From Pseudoalteromonas holothuriae (GTDB taxonomy: Bacteria; Pseudomonadota; Gammaproteobacteria; Enterobacterales; Alteromonadaceae), in the NCBI RefSeq assembly GCF_945859825.1, contig NZ_CAMAPC010000029.1, positions 1-38,917 on the forward strand: a stretch of DNA of 38,917 nucleotides, read 5' to 3'. The stretch's first letter is position 1. The number at the start of each line of letters is the position of its first letter. Shown in pieces: positions 33,748-38,917 of this stretch. Below the pieces are notes generated by a model. The model did not search any database and was not told the DNA's origin. It was given only the letters and a program-made list of their open reading frames with translations. Both the position numbers and the translations under genes were made by a program.

Positions 33748-34851
33748 ATGTCATTTAAAACACAGCATCACTTTTTTAAACTCAGCTTTGGCGCATTAAT
33801 ACTCTGTATTGGTACTGCCTTAAGCACACCAGCTAACGCGAAATCACCTGTTGCAATCGAAACTGTATTAAAATCTGCTCTTACAAGTTCTTTATCCATA
33901 CATGGGACACTCTATGGGAAGCAAGATGTTAAACTTACAGCAGGTGTTGATGGGTTACTTACATTTGTTGCAGAACCTGGCTCTAATGTGCAAAAGGGCG
34001 ACGTACTAGCACGAATAGATACACTCCCTCTAGAACTTGAACATGCTAGACAAAAAGAAATGCTAAATAGAGCTCGGGTTAACTTACAATTTCAAAAGCA
34101 AGAGCTAAGGCGCTTAACTCAACTTGCTAAAACAAGCAGTGCAGCTGCAAGCCAAGTAGATCGCATTCAGCAACAGCATGATCTTGCTGCATCAGATATA
34201 GAGCTTGCTAAAATTGAGATAAGAGTCATTGCAGATAAAATCAATCGGGCTACTTTAAAAGCACCTTTTTCAGGTGTTATTAGTGAGCGCTACCGCCAAC
34301 CTGGCAGAGACATTAATCGAGCTGATGAGCTACTAAGCCTCATCGATATAAACAACCTTGAAGCTAGGTTATATGTGCCTGTTAAGTACCTAAACTATGT
34401 AAAAAAAGGAATGACACTTTCTATTCATACTGGAGATTTAGATACCTTAGCTCAGACAGATACGACAATTACTGCGGTTATACCTACAACAGACCCCCGC
34501 TCTCAATCTTTTGAAGTACGCGCTACTTTGCCAACAGAGGAAAAAATTAAATGGGCAGCGGGCCAATTAGTAGATGTAAAAGTACCATTAAATAACTCTA
34601 AACCACAGCTATTGGTCAACCGCGATGCATTAATCTTGCGTAAGCAAGGCGTGCATGTAGTAAGAATAAACAAAAATAATAAAGCTGAACAAATTCCTGT
34701 AGAAGTCGGTAAAGGACAAGGCAAATATGTGATTGTAACTACAATCAGTGAAGGTTCATTAGCCGAAGGGGATACTATTGCGGTCAGAGGAGCTGAACGA
34801 CTAATAACTGGTCAAGAAGTTGAAGTACAAAACGCAAGTAATGCTTCTTAG
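33748..34851 (+). CDS. RND periplasmic adaptor (membrane fusion protein)
   Basis: A 367-residue adaptor. The signal peptide ends at TPANA. Next come the lipoyl/barrel-sandwich half (QDVKLTAGVDGLLTFVAEPG and ATLKAPFSGVISERY), between them a coiled-coil hairpin (about 95-165), then beta-barrel and membrane-proximal domains (GKGQGKYVIVT). There is no lipobox, so it is probably soluble and periplasmic or held by the pump. It links the RND permease, 10 bases upstream, to an outer-membrane channel. In most operons the adaptor comes first; here it follows the permease. A clear terminator-like hairpin lies downstream. Confidence 0.9.
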   Translation: MSFKTQHHFFKLSFGALILCIGTALSTPANAKSPVAIETVLKSALTSSLSIHGTLYGKQDVKLTAGVDGLLTFVAEPGSNVQKGDVLARIDTLPLELEHARQKEMLNRARVNLQFQKQELRRLTQLAKTSSAAASQVDRIQQQHDLAASDIELAKIEIRVIADKINRATLKAPFSGVISERYRQPGRDINRADELLSLIDINNLEARLYVPVKYLNYVKKGMTLSIHTGDLDTLAQTDTTITAVIPTTDPRSQSFEVRATLPTEEKIKWAAGQLVDVKVPLNNSKPQLLVNRDALILRKQGVHVVRINKNNKAEQIPVEVGKGQGKYVIVTTISEGSLAEGDTIAVRGAERLITGQEVEVQNASNAS

Positions 34852-34883
34852 ATAGAAAACAATTCCAATTAAGTTACTAGCCC

Positions 34884-34923
34884 AATGAGCTGGTTCACTT
34901 CGGTGAACCCCGCTCATTTTTTA
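34884..34923 (+). terminator. Terminator after the RND operon
   Basis: AATGAGC-T-GGTTCAC pairs with GTGAACC-CC-GCTCATT around a TTCG loop (a very stable tetraloop) and runs into TTTTT, 33 bases after the adaptor stop. Small internal bulges only. Confidence 0.88.
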
Positions 34924-34988
34924 CACTAAAAACGCAATGAGAGGCTATTTTATCTTGTAAATACGCCATATCAAACTTTTTATATTAG

Positions 34989-35555
34989 CTAATCATGTAC
35001 TTTATTATTGCCGCTAGATTTCTTAGTAAAAAGCAATGTTAAACGGTAAAAAGGGTAATAAGCCATTAGTACACATAAAAATATGTTCGTTAGCGCTACC
35101 ACCTGACCATAAACACCTCTAAGTATATCTGTGTCAAACACAACCCGATCTACGTATCGGCACAAGTTCAGCACAACAGTCATAGCACAAATATAAAAGC
35201 CATATGTTGTAATTCTTGCAAATTCACAACGTTTATAGTTATGCCATTGAATAACAGCAACCATAAACAACCCTTCATAAATACAAAAAAAGATATAAAA
35301 AATTTGCCGTTTTGCTTGAACACCTAGTTCTGCAGCTAATATTTCATCAGATATAAAACGTCCAACAAGCTGAAACACTACAGATGCAAATACATACATA
35401 AATAAAGAGTGCTCAAATTGGACATGTTTATCATTTATCGGCTTAGCCACAAATAGCGACTTGACAGTATCCTTTGTAAATACAAACAAAATAAGTAGTA
35501 AGCAGACCTTTATAGCGATCAAGGTCCACCCAATATTCATTAAAATACTACTCAT
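34989..35555 (-). CDS. Hypothetical membrane protein, five TM helices
   Basis: A 188-residue integral membrane protein; I do not recognise a family. Hydrophobic segments lie at about 4-26, 50-67, 84-103, 115-132 and 147-171, giving about five helices. The C-terminal tail is basic (TKKSSGNNKVHD). The ATG at 35555 has AAGGGAG eight bases upstream. It starts 39 bases after a 43-residue peptide gene with a double-glycine leader, on the same strand, so it could be an immunity protein, a maturation or export partner, or a receptor for the peptide. None of these is shown by sequence. The next gene on the left is convergent, past a terminator. Confidence 0.7.
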   Translation of the reverse strand: MSSILMNIGWTLIAIKVCLLLILFVFTKDTVKSLFVAKPINDKHVQFEHSLFMYVFASVVFQLVGRFISDEILAAELGVQAKRQIFYIFFCIYEGLFMVAVIQWHNYKRCEFARITTYGFYICAMTVVLNLCRYVDRVVFDTDILRGVYGQVVALTNIFLCVLMAYYPFYRLTLLFTKKSSGNNKVHD

Positions 35556-35594
35556 CTCAAAAGCTCCCTTTTCTATTGTTACTAGTTACCAAAG

Positions 35595-35726
35595 TCAGCC
35601 AAGTACAGCACCGCATTGCTTATTTTTAGGAGGCTCTATCCCATCCCCACTTCCAGCACCACCACCAAAAATATGTTTTAATAAGTAAACTGGAATTTGC
35701 TTATCATTCATTTTTTCGTAACTCAT
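35595..35726 (-). CDS. Small peptide with double-glycine leader (candidate bacteriocin-like precursor)
   Basis: A 43-residue peptide, too short for usual gene finders. Its start has AAGGAG eight bases before ATG, one of the best ribosome-binding sites in the window. Residues 1-22 fit a double-glycine leader: IPVYLLKHIFGG has G at -1 and -2, Ile19 at -4, Leu16 at -7 and Ile11 at -12. This is the hydrophobic spacing known for peptides cut by C39-peptidase ABC exporters. The remaining 21 residues are Gly-rich with acidic and PP parts (GAGSGDGIEPP) and a single Cys in a tail ending QCGAVLG. No exporter lies in the window. It may be a microcin-type toxin, a signalling peptide or a RiPP precursor; no homologue is named. 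Confidence 0.6.
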   Translation of the reverse strand: MSYEKMNDKQIPVYLLKHIFGGGAGSGDGIEPPKNKQCGAVLG

Positions 35727-36230
35727 TTAATCTACTCCTTTACATAAGAGATCTCAACAAAACCAGAAGCCCAAACAATTAACTATGCTACCTAGTAGAG
35801 TACTTTTTGAATAAGCATTATTAATAAAGTTAGTACTTAGGTACATATTTTGCAAGATATAAGGAACTCAACAATTACACGGAATACACTTGAGAATTTA
35901 TTAATATATTCATATTAAGAATAAATTAAATGGTAGTAGTATTGCAACTTTTAGATCTATACATTCACTTAATTATCAATTTAGGCCAAAAATAAGCTGA
36001 ACAGTAAACAAAGTTACATAACTTTATTGATCATTCTCTATTAATTTATTGAAAAAATAGCACTGAGTCATGGTTAAAAGTAAGCCACTTAAATCTATCA
36101 TAATAAGAATTAAATTCTTATTCCCCAAGGGGAATTCATTATTTACAGCTATCAATAACTTCAATAATAAAGGCTTAATATGCAGACATATCCGTTACAC
36201 TTCGTACAAAATAGCGAATATGATAGCTAG
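35727..36230. other. Intergenic upstream region of the peptide gene
   Basis: About 500 AT-rich bases between the peptide gene and the transposase remnant. The near-palindrome GTACTTAGGTAC (35833-35844) lies about 107 bases upstream of the peptide start. On the minus strand TTGCAA and TAACTT are separated by 17 bases across this site (about 35824-35852), a weak promoter candidate. A 65-codon plus-strand frame from 36070 runs into the transposase fragment out of frame and shows no protein-like features. Confidence 0.45.
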
Positions 36231-36677
36231 GTGTTGCCTAACTCTCTCCCATTACAAACAACTCTAAGCGCGAGCATAGAACGTCAAGGCGGGCGTCTTA
36301 CCGGCGAAGACATTGTACGTTACATTAACACTGAATTTGGTGTTCATTACCACTTAAATCATGTCTATAATATACTGAAGCAGCTTGATTTTAGTTGGCT
36401 CACAAGTCGTTCAAAGCATCCAAAACAGTCACAAGAGAACCAAGAAGCTTTTAAAAAACTTCCAACTGGAAACGATCCTTCACACACCGGGACACCTTCC
36501 TCTTGAACGTATTGATGTTTGGTTTCAGGATGAAGCACGATTTGGTCAGCAAAATCCAACTACGCGTATTTGGGCTGAAACAGGCACTCGACCACGGGTT
36601 ATAAAACAACAGCAGTTTGAGTATGGGTATTTATTTGGTGCAGTCTGCCCTGCCACTGGTCAAACAGAAGCGTTAGT
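36231..36677 (+). pseudogene. IS630-family transposase, left fragment (truncated, frameshifted)
   Basis: The middle of an IS630-type DDE transposase. One frame (from 36231) encodes the winged-helix part GEDIVRYINTEFGVHYHLNH and SRSKHPKQSQENQEAFKK. Another frame (to 36677) encodes ERIDVWFQDEARFGQQN with the first catalytic Asp, then TRPRVIKQQQFEYGYLFGAV. The switch is at a run of six A near 36454-36459: removing one A gives GCT-TTT-AAA-AAC-TTC and joins the frames. The N-terminal roughly 60-70 residues are absent, and a stop codon (36228-36230) precedes the fragment. The 3' part continues at 38611 after the IS21 insertion, with about 60-70 residues missing at the join. Confidence 0.8.
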
Positions 36678-36762
36678 TGTTACCAGCAATGCAAAAATGA
36701 TCCACTTCAACAATTGAAATCTGATCCAGTTAACTTAACACTGGTGCTTTTCGGTAAGCACC

Positions 36763-37719
36763 ATGATTTCAAAAGAAGAGTTCATGAAAATAAAAGTCTT
36801 AGCCATCCAAGGCATGTCTCAACGAGCCATTGCTAAACAGTTAGGCATATCGCGCAACACCGTTAAAAAATACCCTTAAGGTGACTTTGATGAACCGCAT
36901 TATGCTACTCGCAAAACGGGTATTTCAAAATTAGAGGCCTTTAAACCGTATTTACATTCTCGATTAGCAAAAGCCGCTCCAATACATTTATCAGCCGTTG
37001 TTTTACTCAGAGAAATTAAAGAGCAAGGCTATACCACAGAAATATCGTTACTACGTCAATACCTATATCGAGGTAGTATTGAACCCCAACCTATTATTCG
37101 CTTTGAAACAGAAGCTGGCAAACAAATGCAAGTTGATTGGGGCCAAATGCGCGGAGGAAAGTCACCTCTGCATGCCTTTGTTGCTGTTTTAGGCTACAGC
37201 CGTGCATAGTTTGTCGCGATTATTGACAACATGCGTTATGAAACGCTCGAAGAATGTCATCGCCAAGCCTTTGAGTATTTCCAAGGCATTCCACAGCAAG
37301 TGTGGTATGACAATATGAAAACTGTTGTTATAGAGCGTAATGCTTACGGTGAGGGTAAACACCGCTTTAATCAGCACTTTTACCAATTTAGTAAAGAAAT
37401 GAGGTTCATTCCAAATCTATGTAAACCCTACCGCCCACAAACAAAAGGCAAAGTAGAGCGAATGGTGCGTTATGTACGCAATGATTTTTATCAGCCATTG
37501 GCGACTAAATTATCTGCCCTTGAACTTACTTTGGACGTTGAGACTGCCAATATTGAAGTCATTGACTGGTTAAATACGGTTGCTAATCAACGTATTCACG
37601 ACACAATCAAAGTAAAGCCAGCTGATAGGTTAAAAGAAGAGCAAGTCTACCTGCAATCTTTACCCCCAACTCAACCCCCTGCACCACCACAACCAATAGA
37701 AGTGACAATGCCTGTTTGA
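36763..37719 (+). pseudogene. istA: IS21 transposase istA, broken by two stop codons
   Basis: One reading frame from ATG 36763 to 37719 encodes an IstA transposase with two in-frame stops, TAA at 36877-36879 and TAG at 37207-37209. Recognised parts are the helix-turn-helix KVLAIQGMSQRAIAKQLGI and the DDE residues: D in MQVDWGQ, D in VWYDNMKT and E in KGKVERMVRYV. The TAG replaces what is usually a Trp codon (a single G-to-A change). The start codon directly follows a 7-bp hairpin (36743-36749 with 36756-36762) and has no clear ribosome-binding site. No functional transposase can be made without readthrough. Confidence 0.82.
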
Positions 37720-37785
37720 TATGTCCTTCGAGACTCAACCGTTACACCATGACTTAAATATTTACGCGCAGTTTTCGGAGGCATT

Positions 37786-38555
37786 ATGAACTTACAATTA
37801 GCACGTTTGCATGAACTAACAGAGGAGCTTCAACTCGCTGGTGTTGAAACGAACGCAACAGCACTAGCACAACAAGCGGCAAAAGAAGAGTGGGATTATT
37901 TGCAGTTTTTAGAGCGCGTACTACAAAGTGAGCAAGCGTATCGGCACCAACGTAAACAGGTAATGTTTACGCGTATGGCTGGATTTGCGTCATTAAAATC
38001 ACTCGAGGAATTCGACTTTACGTTTGCCACCGGTGTGCCCAAAAAACAGGTTAACGAGCTTGCCACACTCTCATTTATTGAACGAAAAGAAAACATCGTT
38101 CTGCTCGGGCCATCAGGTGTAGGAAAAATACATATTGCCAGTGCGCTAGGTTACAAGGCAGTGCAAGCAGGCTTAAAAACCCGTTTTATCAGTGCGTCTG
38201 ATCTAATATTGCAATTAACCACCGCTCAACGACAAGATAAGTATAAACAAGTGATGCAGCGGTCAGTGCTGGCACCCAGGCTACTAATAATTGATGAAAT
38301 AGGTTATTTACCGTTTAGTGCACAGGAATCGAAATTATTATTCGACGTCATAGCAAAGCGTTATGAAAAAGGAGCGATCATACTCACCAGTAATCTCCCA
38401 TTTGGACAATGGGGAAGCATTTTTGCGAATGATACAGCGTTAACATCAGCTATGTTGATAGAATTTTACACCACTCACATATTGTCCAAATTAAAGGGGA
38501 GAGTTATAGGATCAAAGAGAAGAAACAAGCCGGATTAATGGAAAACCTTAAATAA
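37786..38555 (+). pseudogene. istB: IS21 ATPase helper istB, Walker A mutated and frameshifted
   Basis: An IstB/DnaC-like AAA+ protein that helps IstA choose its target. The open frame gives 250 residues to 38538. Walker A reads GPSGVGKIH, where family members have GKTH: the Thr that contacts the nucleotide phosphate and magnesium is Ile (ACA to ATA). Walker B LLIIDEIGYLPF is normal. After TSAML the frame departs from the family. Restoring one missing G near 38459 gives TSAML-DRILHHSHIVQIKGES and a stop at 38555, with the common KEKKQAGL end. Both changes should abolish activity. Confidence 0.82.
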
Positions 38556-38610
38556 ATAGTGGATCATTATTCAAATGGTGGAGTGGATCACTTTTCGGTT
38601 GTTGTTGACA

Positions 38611-38841
38611 CCAATAGAACAAGTATGGAGCTGGATACGACAACATTGTTTATCCAATAGAGTGTTTTCGGGGTATGAAGAAATTGTAGATGAAGTTTCA
38701 AAGGCATGGGATCACTTTATTTCAATACCGGATCGAGTGACGAAGATGTTTAGTCGAGAATGGATAGTGAAAATGTCTAATGACAAAACGCGCAGCGCTT
38801 ACATTCCATTTGCGCAAGGTGAAGTAAGTGTAAAAGGTTAG
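38611..38841 (+). pseudogene. IS630-family transposase, right fragment
   Basis: The C-terminal part of the IS630 transposase interrupted by the IS21 element. PIEQVWSWIRQHCLSNRVF is the standard segment holding the last catalytic Glu, and it is followed by GYEEIVDEVSKAWDHFISIP and REWI. The frame starts immediately at the IS21 right end. The upstream residues of this motif (the second catalytic Asp region and LPPYSPELN) are missing. The last roughly 22 codons are unlike the family and are probably flanking DNA. Confidence 0.8.
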
Positions 38842-38847
38842 CGACAT

Positions 38848-38871
38848 GAGCGAAGCGAATACGCTCTTTTT
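38848..38871 (+). terminator. Possible terminator after the IS630 remnant
   Basis: GAGCG and CGCTC pair around a nine-base loop and are followed by TTTTT. The stem is only five pairs, so it is tentative. Confidence 0.4.
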
Positions 38872-38917
38872 ACGCAAGGTGCAATGAGCTATTTTAACAA
38901 CCGCTGAGGGAATATCA

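Larger units (their letters stand above)
36678..38610 (+). mobile_element. IS21-family insertion sequence, decayed copy
   Basis: A 1933-base element with istA-istB order. The left end TGTTACCAGCAATGCAAAAA and the reverse complement of the right end (TGTCAACAACAACCGAAAAG) are imperfect inverted repeats that begin TGT and both continue TGATCCACT. A second internal GATCCA repeat follows at each end, as in IS21. It sits inside an IS630 transposase gene. No 4-8 bp target duplication is visible: the left flank ends GTTAGT and the right flank begins CCAATA. Both genes are damaged, so the copy is not autonomous. Confidence 0.8.

Noticed and set aside
36070..36267. 65-codon plus-strand ORF before the IS630 fragment
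   Set aside because: No ribosome-binding site, AT-driven composition (Ile, Lys, Asn) and it runs into transposase DNA in a wrong frame.
38575..38610. ATG start of the last open frame as a real gene start
   Set aside because: These codons are the IS21 terminal inverted repeat; only the part from 38611 matches a transposase.
38780..38890. Short direct repeat GCAAGGTG near the right edge as a CRISPR-like or attachment site
   Set aside because: Only two short imperfect copies are present; nothing supports more than chance or IS-flank duplication.
1..38917. CRISPR array, prophage, integron or toxin-antitoxin module
   Set aside because: No regularly spaced direct repeats, phage structural or integrase genes, or recognisable toxin-antitoxin pair were seen. 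The only mobile DNA recognised is IS630 and IS21 at the right end.

Overview
The window looks like chromosomal DNA from a marine gammaproteobacterium of the Alteromonadales, most likely Pseudoalteromonas or a close relative. This is inferred from the AT-rich base composition, the very large TonB-dependent receptors, the PriC/YbaM/DinG/PolB set and the general style of the proteins; no rRNA or tRNA is present to fix it.

Layout. Positions 1-290 hold a small lipoprotein gene and its terminator. Positions 388-2731 hold a GST/amino-acid-racemase operon facing a LysR regulator, with a LysR-type operator between them. Positions 2802-6548 are a three-gene operon: a di-heme cytochrome c peroxidase-like protein followed by a BaeSR-like kinase and response regulator. 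Positions 6927-9633 carry a second LysR regulator, a short-chain dehydrogenase, a four-helix membrane protein and an acetyltransferase. Positions 9728-13361 encode two overlapping signalling proteins (a REC-DUF3369-kinase-REC hybrid and a REC-kinase) facing an ankyrin-like protein of unknown role. An EamA exporter and a small outer-membrane barrel follow, then two tandem, very similar TonB-dependent receptors (16610-22671).

Positions 22872-29478 form a genome-maintenance block: DNA polymerase II and the DinG helicase are divergent around one good LexA box (25253-25268). A TauE/YfcA-type permease and the primosome protein PriC follow dinG without a gap, and then ComFB and YbaM. After that come a secreted Nep1-like (NPP1) protein with the family hallmark GHRHDWE, and an RND pump with its adaptor.

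From 34989 the DNA becomes accessory. A previously unlabelled 43-residue peptide gene (35595-35726, minus strand) has a strong ribosome-binding site and a textbook double-glycine leader. It sits 39 bases upstream of a five-helix membrane protein, and this pair is the best candidate here for an undescribed system. The right end (36231-38841) is a truncated, frameshifted IS630-family transposase split by a decayed IS21-family element that appears to have removed part of its target.
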